The notes under the pieces were generated by a model, which did no database searches, was not told the DNA's origin, and saw only the letters and a program-made list of their open reading frames with translations. From Thiocapsa sp. UBA6158 (lineage in GTDB: Bacteria > Pseudomonadota > Gammaproteobacteria > Chromatiales > Chromatiaceae): a stretch of 27,036 bases of DNA. Shown one piece after another: positions 14,995 through 23,031 of the stretch. The translations under genes were made by a program, and so were the position numbers. The stretch is taken from assembly GCF_002423035.1 (NCBI RefSeq), contig NZ_DIUM01000032.1, positions 1-27,036 on the forward strand, given 5' to 3'. The stretch's first letter is position 1, and the number at the start of each line of letters is the position of its first letter.

Positions 14995-15455
14995 CACCCT
15001 TGGCCTGCCTGAGAGGCCAGCAGGTCCAGCGTGCGAGCATCCGGCTTGCCGTCGAAATAGACCTGGATCAGCCGGTGAAACACCGACCCCTCGGGTGACA
15101 CCTGGGCGAACAGGGTCGCGCAGGAGCGCAGCTTGAGATCATCCGGCGAGCCGAGGATCTCGTGTGCCGTGCGGCCCTGAACGGCGAGCATGGCCTCGGC
15201 GCATGCCCTGAGCCGCAGCCCGAGTACCGGATGGCCGAGATACGCCCGCGCCTCGTCGAGACCGCGAATCGCATACCGCCGCGCCGTCTCGCTGAACCCG
15301 AGCCCGTCGAGTTGCGGAAAGATGTACCACATCCAGTGCGTGCGCTTGCGGCCCGAGCGGATCTCGGCGAGGGCGCGGGTGTAGTCGTGCTCCTGGGCAC
15401 GGAGGAAGCGGTTCAGGTCGCGGGGATCGTGGTTGGGGGACAGGGTGGGGTTCAC
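14994..15455 (-). CDS. DUF1810 family protein
   Basis: The 153-residue protein (GTG start at 15455) reads DLNRFLRAQEHDYTRALAEI, RSGRKRTHWMWYIFPQLDGL and FSETARRYAIRGLDEARAYL, the complete DUF1810 signature, with HEILGSPDDLKLRSCATLFA and VFHRLIQVYFDGKPD in the second half. The domain is full length. Its function is not established; members are small soluble proteins, often next to mobile or stress genes. It overlaps the broken zinc-ribbon gene downstream by a TGATG junction. The first ten residues are loosely conserved, so an internal start is possible, but no other good one is seen. Confidence 0.92.
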   Translation of the reverse strand: MNPTLSPNHDPRDLNRFLRAQEHDYTRALAEIRSGRKRTHWMWYIFPQLDGLGFSETARRYAIRGLDEARAYLGHPVLGLRLRACAEAMLAVQGRTAHEILGSPDDLKLRSCATLFAQVSPEGSVFHRLIQVYFDGKPDARTLDLLASQAGQG

Positions 15456-15490
15456 GCCGAGGTCGCGCCGGTGATGGGACAGGGGCGCGA

Positions 15491-16006
15491 TTACGAGGGC
15501 GCGGTCTCGCCATCCTGACCCTGGAGCAGCCGCACGAATTCGTCGGGGCGCTCCGGCGTGATCAGCCAGGGCCGCTCCGCTCCCAGCTCGATCCAGACCA
15601 GATCACGGCTGCGCGACACGTACAACTGGACGGGACCCCGGCGTTGCGTCCAGAGCCAGCCGAACGCGCCCCAGAGTCCCCCGGCCCCGAGCCGGAATCT
15701 CCAGCCCAGATCACGGCGCACGGCATGGCGGTCGATCAGACGCGCCTCCCGAATCAGGTCACGGCGGATGCGGCGGCGTTTCAGGGGCCAGACGACCTCC
15801 AAGCCGTCCTCGTCGAGGATGAAGGCGCGCGGGCGAAAGCGCAGCCAGACCCAGGCATAGATGACACAGATCACCAGCAGCGGCACGAGCAGCGCCAGCG
15901 AAAGCAGCAGCATCGCCAGCAGGAGGGTCACGGGGACCAGCAGCAGCACGAGGGTCAGCACCAGCACGTCGAGCGTCATCGGCGCCAGTCGGAAGTGATG
16001 GGTCAT
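15491..16006 (-). CDS. PH-domain-like membrane protein
   Basis: The 171-residue protein starts MTHHFRLAPMTLDVLVLTLV and contains two near-continuous hydrophobic helices (about residues 10-55, rich in leucine and valine) followed by a soluble region with RPRAFILDEDGLEVVWPLKR, RRIRRDLIREARLID and, near the end, PWLITPERPDEFVRLLQ. The last motif, a strand followed by xxPxxPxEFxxxL, is typical of bacterial PH-like domains (bPH_5 type). The polypeptide likely sits in the inner membrane with the PH-like domain in the cytoplasm. Role unknown. The start at 16006 is preferred over an upstream one at 16045 because it gives a compact N-terminus. Confidence 0.75.
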   Translation of the reverse strand: MTHHFRLAPMTLDVLVLTLVLLLVPVTLLLAMLLLSLALLVPLLVICVIYAWVWLRFRPRAFILDEDGLEVVWPLKRRRIRRDLIREARLIDRHAVRRDLGWRFRLGAGGLWGAFGWLWTQRRGPVQLYVSRSRDLVWIELGAERPWLITPERPDEFVRLLQGQDGETAPS

Positions 16007-16088
16007 CGGGCGTGCCCTCCAAGGGAGCGATGCATTGAGCCGCATAGACGGTTGAGCGCGTGCGCCAGCCGCTGGGCCTGTCGATCCG

Positions 16089-16649
16089 CTACGGCAAGCT
16101 CAACCGCCCCACCACAAGCTCTGCGAGCTGCGTTGCCAGGCTCAGACGATCACCCGCGAACCGTCCCAGGCTGGTCAGGATGACCTGGTACGGCCCCACG
16201 AACAGCGTGAGCTGGCCGGTGTCCCCATCCCAACCAGCCGGTCCAGGCAGACCCTCGACCGAGACGGGAACAGCCACCTCGCCCAGCGCCCGGCGCAGCT
16301 CGTCCACATAGCCCGCGTAGGCGTGCGCCGGGTCAGCCGCGCCATGCGGCTTCACCAAGAGCCCCACACTGAGCATCGGCGCATCGGTATGGGCGTTGTC
16401 GAAGTTGCACATTGACACCCAGACGGGTGCGCGGCCAGTCGACTTGGGGTTGGGCGCGCCGACAACCGAGCCATAGACCGCCTCGACATCCGCCTGGGTC
16501 AGCAGCGCGCAGGCATCGACGGGAGGAGGCGTGGAGACCTCCGCGTGAACCGTGCCGTGGGGTCCGCACAGCATCGCGACAAGCAGGCAGGGGATCAGCA
16601 GCCGGAACCCGGCCCACCGGGAGCCGGCCGCGTGTTGGCTGAGTGGCAT
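16089..16649 (-). CDS. Secreted hypothetical protein
   Basis: The 186-residue protein from ATG 16649 starts MPLSQHAAGSRWAGFRLLIP, then a hydrophobic stretch CLLVAMLCG and a likely signal-peptidase site at VHA-EV, so it should be periplasmic. The mature part has DACALLTQADVEAVYGSVVG, a pattern common in secreted proteins of unknown function where two cysteines (here C at VDAC and VSMC) may form a disulfide, and ends with a hydrophobic strand FVGPYQVILTSLGRF. I cannot name its family with confidence; its general layout resembles DUF3558-like secreted proteins. Reading frames further upstream (to 16853) lack support. Confidence 0.65.
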   Translation of the reverse strand: MPLSQHAAGSRWAGFRLLIPCLLVAMLCGPHGTVHAEVSTPPPVDACALLTQADVEAVYGSVVGAPNPKSTGRAPVWVSMCNFDNAHTDAPMLSVGLLVKPHGAADPAHAYAGYVDELRRALGEVAVPVSVEGLPGPAGWDGDTGQLTLFVGPYQVILTSLGRFAGDRLSLATQLAELVVGRLSLP

Positions 16650-16743
16650 GGGTGACCTCGTCGTGGCTCGAATGTGGCCCTGCGGTGACATGATGGGTCG
16701 AGCGTACACCGAAACGCCAGGGTGGACCTCACCCATGGCGCCA

Positions 16744-17991
16744 TTACCCCACACGCCCCTCGAGGACCCGAGCCTGCGCAACCGCCACGGTACAGGGATG
16801 GCGACCCGACAGGCCGTGAGCGGGCACGCTGGGGCGCGCTGCGTTCGCGGCAAACCAGCGCACCACGGGATTGTCGCCGAAGCTCCGCGCGAGCGCCGGC
16901 AGACGCTCCTGATGCAGATTCCCCAGCCAGCCCGCGCCCGCCGCCATCATGCAGGAGCGCACCCCGCCATCGGGGCCAACATGCAGGACGTGCGGACGGT
17001 AGAAACCGCGCAATCGACAGTCGGTCTGCCGAAGCCGCTCGGCCGCGACCTGGGGGGTGACCACCGCATCGCACCGCGCCGCGCCGCCGAGGTCCACCAG
17101 ATCCGTCTGCATGATGGTGAGGTGCGCGCAGGGGCGTCCGATCCGGGCCTCGAGCCAGGCCGGCAGGATCTCGGCCTCGCTGTCAGCGACCCCCGTGAGG
17201 ATCAGCTCGGTGGGCAGAGCGCGCCGCTCGCCGTGCTCGATGACCGCGACCACCGAGCGCCAGAGCCCGGGATACTGCGCGAGGCGACGATCATAGCTCA
17301 AGGCGAGCACCGCCACCCCGGCGTCCTGGAGCCAAGCGATCACGGCATCGGCATCGGCGAACACCCGCTCGCCGATGCGGATGTGGCGGGCGCACCCCCA
17401 CCAGCCATTGGTGTTCACCCGCACCGGGATGCCCAGGGCGGCCGTGGTCTCCAACAGACGCGGCAGCGGGCTGCCCGCGCGCAGGATCTCGCCACCGCTA
17501 TGGTGGGGCGGCACCTCATGGCTGCCGACATAGGCCCCTTCGAGTTCGTGCAGATCGGTCGCTCGATTGTAGACCTTCAGCGCACAGGGGCGCGGGAAGG
17601 CAATGTAGACCATGGTGTAGGGCGCACGAAAAAAACGCACCGGCAACCCCTCGGTCAGATCCGTTGCGCCCAAGAGCCTTTGGAGAGCGGGCGCCACGGC
17701 GAGGATCGGATCCCCATGCACCCGCAGCCGCGCACGCGCCAACAGCAACAGGAACGTGCCCAGGTTGTAGCTCGCCGGCGCATTCATCTGCAGCCCGGCC
17801 AACCGCGCCAGCGCGGGCACGTTGCGCAACAGCCAGGAGCTGGTCACCGACGGGTCCAGGAACAGCGGTCGCAATCGTTCGCACAATGCATCTGCGCCGA
17901 GCAAGGATGCTTCGATCGGCGCGCCGAGGGCCGCATCCACACGCACCGGATGCGGCAAGGCAAGGACGGCGGGGTCATGCCAGCGGTCCAT
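16744..17991 (-). pseudogene. In-frame chimera: unknown N-terminal domain joined to half a radical SAM enzyme
   Basis: The frame is open for 415 residues from ATG 17991. The first 163 or so (HDPAVLALPHPVRVDAALGA, FLDPSVTSSWLLRNVPALAR, LPVRFFRAPYTMVYIAFPRP, LHELEGAYVGSHEVPPHH) form one style of protein, loosely like the AcrVA2-type hypothetical family (low confidence). From SGGEILRAGSPLPRLLETTA onward (about 17500 to 16744) it reads as the second half of a radical SAM protein: SGGE, then IPVRVNTNGWWG and a C-terminal VLHVGPDGGVRSCMMAAGAG. The CxxxCxxC cluster-binding motif that must precede SGGE is absent. I infer a deletion that fused two genes in frame; the product cannot be a normal radical SAM enzyme. 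Confidence 0.6.
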
Positions 17992-18106
17992 CAGGCGATC
18001 GACACCGGTGTGAACCCCGCAGGCGGTTGAATGATCGAGCCAGTATAAACCCGCTAGACAGCAGGCCGCGCGCGGTTCCGGCAAGGGTAGCGATCCGCAG
18101 CGCCGA

Positions 18107-18430
18107 TCAGGCTCCGGTACCCGACTCTTCCAGCACCACGTCGAACAGCTCCAGCACCGGATGGCCCGCATAAGTCCCTTGAGGCGCTTTGGCCTGCGCA
18201 TGGGCCTTATGGAACGCCTCGGACTCGCGCCAAGCATCGAAGTGACCGCGCGAGGCCCAAGTCGTGTGAGAGGCATACAGCGTGGTCTCTTCGTCTTCCG
18301 GTCCCTTGAGGAGCCGAAAGGTCACGAAGCCCGGCACCTGCGCGAGCCGGGATTGGCGCTCCCGCCAGAGGCGCTCGAAATCGGCCTCGAAACCCCGGTT
18401 GATGCGAAAGCGATTCATGGCGATGAACAT
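18107..18430 (-). CDS. Antibiotic-biosynthesis-monooxygenase / HmoA-like protein
   Basis: The 107-residue protein from ATG 18430 starts MFIAMNRFRINRGFEADFER, followed by LWRERQSRLAQVPGFVTFRL and LKGPEDEETTLYASHTTWAS, the ABM ferredoxin-like fold. The NRFRI start and the LxxVPGF segment are like those of HmoA-type heme-degrading monooxygenases, which open heme to release iron in the cytoplasm. The heme-binding residue cannot be assigned from sequence alone, so a general ABM role is the safe call. It stands alone between the chimeric radical SAM remnant and the broken hydrolase; I see no Fur box. Confidence 0.82.
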   Translation of the reverse strand: MFIAMNRFRINRGFEADFERLWRERQSRLAQVPGFVTFRLLKGPEDEETTLYASHTTWASRGHFDAWRESEAFHKAHAQAKAPQGTYAGHPVLELFDVVLEESGTGA

Positions 18431-18678
18431 CGATCGAATACCTCGTGCGGTGGCAGTGAATGAGCAAGCGATCCGGCCTGGCCGGCCGCGTGGCAGACCA
18501 GCCATGGTAACTGCCCAAGACGGAGATGGTCCGTGCCGCTCCTCCATCAAGACCGAAGCGGGCACAATCAGCGATACGCGTCAGGCCGCGTCAACCGGGA
18601 TCGCGGTGCAGATCGATGGCGGAGAATAACAGCGTGCGGAACATCGCGGTGTCGGGGATGGCTCTCGTCAAGCGCCGG

Positions 18679-19545
18679 ATGCATTCCCTTTCGATCAAAA
18701 GCCGAACGCGGCCAAGCCGCCGGCGACGCCTCGCTGCGATCCTCACGTGCGCAGTCGTGTGACTCCAGACAGCGCAGGCCGAGGATCTGCTGCTGCAAAC
18801 CGGGGAGGCCCTGATCTCCACCCGTATCGAAGGAACGCACGGCCGCCCCGTGGTCTTTCTCTCCGGGCTCGGCGGGGAGATGGACAACTGGGACCGGGTT
18901 GCCCCCTCCATCGCCCGCTGCGCACGCGTCGTGCGCTACGACCGCCCCGGCATCGGAGCGAGTCGCCCCGCGCCCGATGCTCCGGTCCTCGCGAAGGATG
19001 TCGCGCTTCGGTGACGCGCGGTCCTCGCCGACCTGGACATCGCCGCACCGATTGTCCTGGTCGCCCATTCGCTCAGCGGACTCTATGCCCAGGCGTTCGC
19101 GCGACTGTTCCCGGAGCAGACCGCGGGCGTCGTCCTAGTCGATTCGTCGAGCCCACTCGAACCGGAGGGCGTCTTTGTCTCGACGCAGCCACCCACGCCG
19201 GGGACGACATCCGCATGGGAAGCGGCCGGCATCGCCGAGAGCGTCGCGGCACTGAAAAGTGGTCCGGACTTCCCTGATGTGCCGCTGATCGTTCTGGTTG
19301 CGACCGATCATGAGGATACCGCCGAACGGGAAGCCCTCTGGCTCGACGTCCAGTGCCGGACGGCCGCGCTTTCACCGCGGTGCGGGTTGCACATCGCGCA
19401 AGACAGCGGACATTTCATCCAGGAGGATCGCCCCGAGACGGTCGTCGCCGCGATCGAAGCGGTCCTGGCCGCAACGGGTTCCGACCTTGAGGATTGCTCG
19501 GGGCCGAGCACCGCGGGCGGAGAGCCATCGGGCAGGTCACCATGA
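18679..19545 (+). pseudogene. Alpha/beta hydrolase with signal peptide, two in-frame TGA codons
   Basis: One frame encodes a whole exported hydrolase of about 288 codons but is cut by TGA at 18760-18762 and at 19012-19014. Before the first TGA is a signal-peptide start (RRRRLAAILTCAVV), and after it LQTAQA-EDLLL completes the cleavage site. Then come VVFLSGLGGEMDNWDRVAPS, VVRYDRPGIGASRPAP, the nucleophile region LVAHSLSGLYAQAFARLF, the acid region VLVATDHEDT and the catalytic histidine in QDSGHFIQEDRPETVV. No frameshift is needed anywhere. The second TGA falls at LR*RAVLADL, where arginine (CGA) is plausible. Recent inactivation by point mutation is the simplest reading. Confidence 0.82.
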
Positions 19546-19586
19546 TCGGTGCCGCGTCGCGGCGTCCGCCCCTGGAGTTCTAACCC

Positions 19587-19997
19587 ATGATCCACATCCT
19601 GATCGACTACGAGAGCATCCAGCCGCGGCACCTGGAGACCTGGGCCGACGAGGACACCCATGTGACGGTGTTCGTCGGGGCGCACCAGCACCGCCTCCCG
19701 TTCGACTTGGTCGCGGCCATGCAGGCGCTCGGCGCGCGGGGTCGCTACATCAAGCTGCGTCATACGGGCAAGAACCTGCTCGACTTCCACCTGGCCTTCC
19801 ATCTCGGTGAGCTGGTCGCACGCAACCCCGAGGCGAGATACCGGATCGTCTCCAAGGACAGCGGTTTCGATGCGCTGATCGCGGACTTGCAGGCACGCGG
19901 CCTGGCGGTCGAGCGCCTGCGCGTGGAGCCGACACCGAGCGGAAGCGTACACGACACAGAGGAGATGTCCGCGCCGGACGGAACCACTGCCGCCTGA
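19587..19997 (+). CDS. PIN-like nuclease-fold protein
   Basis: The 136-residue protein starts MIHILIDYESIQPRHLETWA and continues VTVFVGAHQHRLPFDLVAAM, LRHTGKNLLDFHLAFHLGEL and YRIVSKDSGFDALIADLQAR. This is the PIN_7-like pattern (IDxEN..., GxNxLDFHxAxxLG, SxDxGFDxLI) with the acidic residues D7, D62-like in LLDFH and D at KDSGFD that would form the metal site. Such proteins are predicted RNases. The gene starts 41 bp after the broken hydrolase and sits 147 bp upstream of the XRE-ImmA operon promoter, so it may be functionally associated, but it is likely transcribed separately. Confidence 0.82.
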   Translation: MIHILIDYESIQPRHLETWADEDTHVTVFVGAHQHRLPFDLVAAMQALGARGRYIKLRHTGKNLLDFHLAFHLGELVARNPEARYRIVSKDSGFDALIADLQARGLAVERLRVEPTPSGSVHDTEEMSAPDGTTAA

Positions 19998-20068
19998 ATG
20001 GGAGACGTGGCACCTGCAATGGCGCGTGCCGACCCCGCGTCACTTCCGATCCGAGAACGGCATGTGTC

Positions 20069-20097
20069 CATTGCGCGAAACTTTTTCGCGCTACAAT
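20069..20097 (+). promoter_or_regulatory. Predicted promoter with perfect palindromic operator
   Basis: GCGCGAAA-CTT-TTTCGCGC (20073-20091) is a perfect 8-bp inverted repeat with a 3-bp centre. It ends exactly where a good -10 box TACAAT (20092-20097) begins. A -35-like CATTGC (20069) lies 17 bp upstream, or TTGCGC (20071) 15 bp upstream. A repressor on the palindrome would block RNA polymerase. The first gene starts at 20145 with GGGAG before its ATG. The XRE protein encoded in the operon is the natural candidate ligand (inference). Confidence 0.65.
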
Positions 20098-20144
20098 CCG
20101 GCCTCGCGAAACCTCGACCGTCCGCCACCTCGGGAGACCCACGC

Positions 20145-20783
20145 ATGGCCGATCTGCTCGATACCCTCCTCCCGGCGATCCCCGAGACCTTCTTCCGCCG
20201 ACTCGAAGAGCGGATGAACGACGGTGCCGCCGTCGCCCACGCCCAGGCGTTGCGCACCCCGGCGCACCTCCCGGCGCACCGCATGCGGCTCGGCACCACG
20301 CGCTATTTCGAGCGCGGCGAGGCACTGCGCCTGAGTGCCGAGGATGTCGGCCTGAGCCACCGCTACGTGATGGTCAACACCCATGCCGAGATCCTTGTGA
20401 CCGGCGGGCCGGTGCTGATCACGCACGCCAAGGCCGATCACTGGGGCGATCCGATCGAGGACAAGGACTACAAGCTGGAGCTGGCGTGCCACAACCCCGG
20501 CGATGGCGAGCAGCTCACCCTGTGGGGAGAGGCCGACCCCGCGTCCGGCATCCTCGCCGTCGTCGTGGTGCAGTACGCGCACCCCGGCACGGAGCAGGAC
20601 GAAACCGTGCCCATGCGGCTCGGCTTCGGCGTGCCGACACGCGATCTGAAGGGGTGGCATCTGCTCAAGCCGCTCGACCAGCTCTACGCCGCCTATGCCG
20701 ACCGCACGGGGCGCGTGCTCGACCAGGCCAGGCCCGTGCTCAAGCGCAGCCGGGAGCGGCGCGGAACCATGGGGCAGGGCTGA
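20145..20783 (+). CDS. Unknown 212-residue protein, first gene of the XRE-ImmA operon
   Basis: The protein starts MADLLDTLLPAIPETFFRRL and has a basic-acidic soluble layout without signal peptide or membrane segments. Its core has strand-rich segments (SHRYVMVNTHAEILVTGGPV, LITHAKADHWGDPIEDKDYK, AVVVVQYAHPGTEQ) that suggest a beta-sandwich, and it ends in a strongly basic tail (ARPVLKRSRERRG). I recognise no family. The start at 20145 follows GGGAG, and an in-frame extension up to 19998 would swallow the promoter, so it is rejected. It lies 22 bp before the XRE-ImmA gene. As operon partner it may be the regulated effector or the protease substrate; neither can be read from sequence. Confidence 0.75.
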   Translation: MADLLDTLLPAIPETFFRRLEERMNDGAAVAHAQALRTPAHLPAHRMRLGTTRYFERGEALRLSAEDVGLSHRYVMVNTHAEILVTGGPVLITHAKADHWGDPIEDKDYKLELACHNPGDGEQLTLWGEADPASGILAVVVVQYAHPGTEQDETVPMRLGFGVPTRDLKGWHLLKPLDQLYAAYADRTGRVLDQARPVLKRSRERRGTMGQG

Positions 20784-20805
20784 GGCAAGCGACGGAACGA
20801 CACTC

Positions 20806-21996
20806 ATGGCCGCACGTACCCCGGGCTTTCAACCCATCCAACTGACCCGCGCGCGTCTCGCCCGCGGTCTGACGCGCATCGCCCTGGGCGAGGCGGTGCA
20901 GCGCTCGGCACCGAGCGTCAGCAAGTGGGAGAGCGGGCAGCAGACACCCGACCCCGGCGCACTCGCGGCCCTGGCCGAGGCGCTGCGCGTGCCCCGCGAC
21001 TATTTTCTCGACACCCCCTTCGAGCCCGGCACGCGCCCGCGCTTCTTCCGCTCCATGGCCAACGCCACCAAGCGGGCGCGCGAACGGATTGAGCAGCACC
21101 TGCTGTGGCTGCAGCACATCAGCCACGCCCTACAGGAGTGGGTGGACCTGCCGGCACCGGACGTGCCGGACCTCGGCGCGGGCGATTTTCGCCTGCTGCG
21201 CGAGTGCGACCTCGAGGAGGCGGCCTTTCGGGTGCGCGCGCACTGGGGCCTGGGCCGAGCGCCGATCCCGGACATGCTGCTGGTGCTGGAGAATGCCGGG
21301 ATCGTCTGCGGCCGCTGCTCCTTCGGGGCGCCGTCCATCGACGGGGTCTCGCACTGGTCGCACGCCGACGAGCGACCCTATGTGCTGATCTCCTCGGACA
21401 AGCGCACCGCCGTGCGCTCGCGCTTCGACGCCGCCCATGAGCTCGGCCACTTGGTCCTGCACCGCCACGTCGACCGGACCGCGCTTGCGCACCGTGATGA
21501 ATTCAAGGAGCTGGAGAACCAGGCGCATCGCTTCGCCGGTGCCTTCCTGATGCCCGCCGACGGGTTCGCCGACGAGCTGCCCGAGGTTTCGCTGGAGGCC
21601 TTCCGCGTCCTCAAGCCGCGCTGGAAGACCTCCATCGGCGCGATGATCTATCGCTGCAAGGATCTGGGGCTGATCTCCGAGGTGCACGCCGGGCGCCTAT
21701 TCAAATCCAGCAGCGCGCGCGGCTGGGCCCGCGGCGAGCCCGAAGACGAGATCCTGCCGATCGAGCAACCCCGGCTGATGGAGCGCTCCATCCGCCTGCT
21801 GCTGACGCAGGGCGGTTTCGGCGTGGAGCGCCTGCTCGCGCAGCTGCGGCTCGCGCCCGCCGACATCGAGGCCCTGGCCGGACTGCCCACGGGGATGCTC
21901 TCCAATCGCGGCGCACACATTGCCCTGCTGCCCACGCCTAGGCTCAAGACCGCCACGCTGCGGGACACGCCCGCCGAGGTCGTCCCGTTCGCGTAA
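20806..21996 (+). CDS. XRE-HTH / ImmA-IrrE metallopeptidase fusion
   Basis: The 396-residue protein has an N-terminal helix-turn-helix (about 12-70: LTRARLARGLTRIALGEAVQ, SAPSVSKWESGQQTPDPGAL) and an ImmA/IrrE zinc-peptidase domain with the HELGH motif at 211-215 (FDAAHELGHLVLH) and the third ligand region ENQAHRFAGAFLMP (glutamate 237). The C-terminal 120 residues (WKTSIGAMIYRCKDLGLISE and so on) are helical, as is usual for this class. Proteins of this type cleave or derepress a partner repressor after a stress signal; here the DNA-binding and protease parts are in one chain. It follows the 212-residue gene by 22 bp and precedes a methyltransferase by 7 bp, so the three are one operon. Confidence 0.92.
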   Translation: MAARTPGFQPIQLTRARLARGLTRIALGEAVQRSAPSVSKWESGQQTPDPGALAALAEALRVPRDYFLDTPFEPGTRPRFFRSMANATKRARERIEQHLLWLQHISHALQEWVDLPAPDVPDLGAGDFRLLRECDLEEAAFRVRAHWGLGRAPIPDMLLVLENAGIVCGRCSFGAPSIDGVSHWSHADERPYVLISSDKRTAVRSRFDAAHELGHLVLHRHVDRTALAHRDEFKELENQAHRFAGAFLMPADGFADELPEVSLEAFRVLKPRWKTSIGAMIYRCKDLGLISEVHAGRLFKSSSARGWARGEPEDEILPIEQPRLMERSIRLLLTQGGFGVERLLAQLRLAPADIEALAGLPTGMLSNRGAHIALLPTPRLKTATLRDTPAEVVPFA

Positions 21997-22003
21997 CGTC
22001 GCC

Positions 22004-22684
22004 ATGACCACCGCAACGCCCAAGGACGATCCGACCCTCGCCTACTACGAAGACCAGGCCGAGACCTTCTTCGCCGAAACCGTCGACGTCGACATGGCCC
22101 CGCTGTATGCCCGGTTCCTCGCGCGCGTTCCGCCCGGCGGGCATCTCCTCGATGCCGGCTGTGGGTCGGGGCGCGATGCGCTGGCCTTCCGGTCACTGGG
22201 TTATGTGGTGACCGCCTTCGAGGCGTCGCCGACCTTGGCGCGGCTGGCTTCCGAGCACTGCGGCTTGCCGGTCGAGGTTCGACGCTTCCTGGAGATCGAG
22301 TGGGAGGATTGTTTCGACGGGATCTGGGCCTGCGCGAGTTTGCTGCATGTGCCGATGGCGGAGCTGCCCGAGGTGCTCGGGCGTCTGGGGCGTGCGCTCA
22401 AGCCAGACGGGGTGCTGTATGCCTCGTTCAAGTACGGGGCAGGGGAGCGGGAGCATGGCGGGCGGCGGTTTACGGATCTGGACGAGGAGGGGCTCGCGGC
22501 GCTGGTCGGGGTAGTGCCGGGGCTCAAGGTGATCGAAACCTGGGTTACCGGGGATCGGCGGGAGGGGAGGGAAGGGGAGCTGTGGCTGAATGCTGTTGTC
22601 GCGAGGGGGTTGTCGACACACGCGGTTCATCGGATGTCCGGTCAATCTCATGAGTCATCAGGGCCGGCCGAGCGCACGACCTGA
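22004..22684 (+). CDS. Class I SAM-dependent methyltransferase
   Basis: The 226-residue protein starts MTTATPKDDPTLAYYEDQAE and carries motif I HLLDAGCGSGRDALAF (about 47-62), the acidic residue after the second strand in VVTAFEASPTLARLA, and CFDGIWACASLLHVPMAELP (motif IV region) followed by RALKPDGVLYASFKYG. This resembles small tellurite-resistance or generic class I methyltransferases; no target-recognition domain for DNA is present, so the substrate may be a small molecule or protein. It starts 7 bp after the XRE-ImmA stop and is presumably co-expressed. The last 20 or so residues are poorly conserved and GC-biased. Confidence 0.9.
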   Translation: MTTATPKDDPTLAYYEDQAETFFAETVDVDMAPLYARFLARVPPGGHLLDAGCGSGRDALAFRSLGYVVTAFEASPTLARLASEHCGLPVEVRRFLEIEWEDCFDGIWACASLLHVPMAELPEVLGRLGRALKPDGVLYASFKYGAGEREHGGRRFTDLDEEGLAALVGVVPGLKVIETWVTGDRREGREGELWLNAVVARGLSTHAVHRMSGQSHESSGPAERTT

Positions 22685-22834
22685 AGGTTTGGATTGCCGC
22701 CAGTCGAGCCGCCCCGCCCGATACCGGGTCTGCCCATGACCGATCACTCAGAGCTGGCGCTGATCAGGAGGAACTCGGTTGAATCCAGTCGCTCAGTCGA
22801 GTCGACACTATGTCAGGTAGACGCGCTTATGGAA
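22685..22834. other. Non-coding gap upstream of the left direct repeat
   Basis: I see no gene between the methyltransferase and the left copy of the 25-bp repeat. The end of the gap (ACGCGCTTATGG, 22820-22831) is partly complementary to the repeat's CATAAACGCG, so a hairpin with a loop of about 10 bases is possible across 22822-22851. Confidence 0.4.
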
Positions 22835-22859
22835 AGCTTTGCATAAACGCGCTTTGCGG
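22835..22859 (+). repeat. 25-bp direct repeat, left copy (candidate attachment site)
   Basis: The repeat starts AGCTTTGCATAAACGCGC and ends TTGCGG; it matches the copy at 25097-25121 at 24 of 25 positions and in the same orientation. The two copies are 2262 bp apart and enclose the recombinase genes, as expected for ends or attachment sites of a tyrosine-recombinase element. Confidence 0.7.
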
Positions 22860-23031
22860 ACGCTGGCGCGCATGCTCCGGATAAGCCGGTCAAGATCCGA
22901 TCCGGTCAGCTGCGCTTACCCCGCGAGCGACCGCCGCAGCGTCGTGAGCAGACGGACATGTTCGGTTCGTCTTGCCTTACGGGCACAATCTGGCAGATCA
23001 GGGGAATCCCGGCTGCGGGAGTAACGGAGCA
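22860..23031. other. Non-coding gap downstream of the antitoxin
   Basis: No gene or clear terminator is evident here. Confidence 0.3.

Noticed and set aside
16552..18030. A 492-residue plus-strand open frame opposite the radical SAM chimera
   Set aside because: It is low-complexity, rich in H, R, G and Q, and opposite a frame with recognisable motifs; a codon-bias shadow.
18490..18629. A short plus-strand peptide ending TGIAVQIDGGE that recalls the end of short-chain dehydrogenases
   Set aside because: The match is only a few residues, and the rest of the frame lies opposite the ABM gene without motifs.
18747..19277. A 176-residue plus-strand frame across the hydrolase
   Set aside because: It is another frame of the hydrolase pseudogene, arginine- and glycine-rich, with no motifs.
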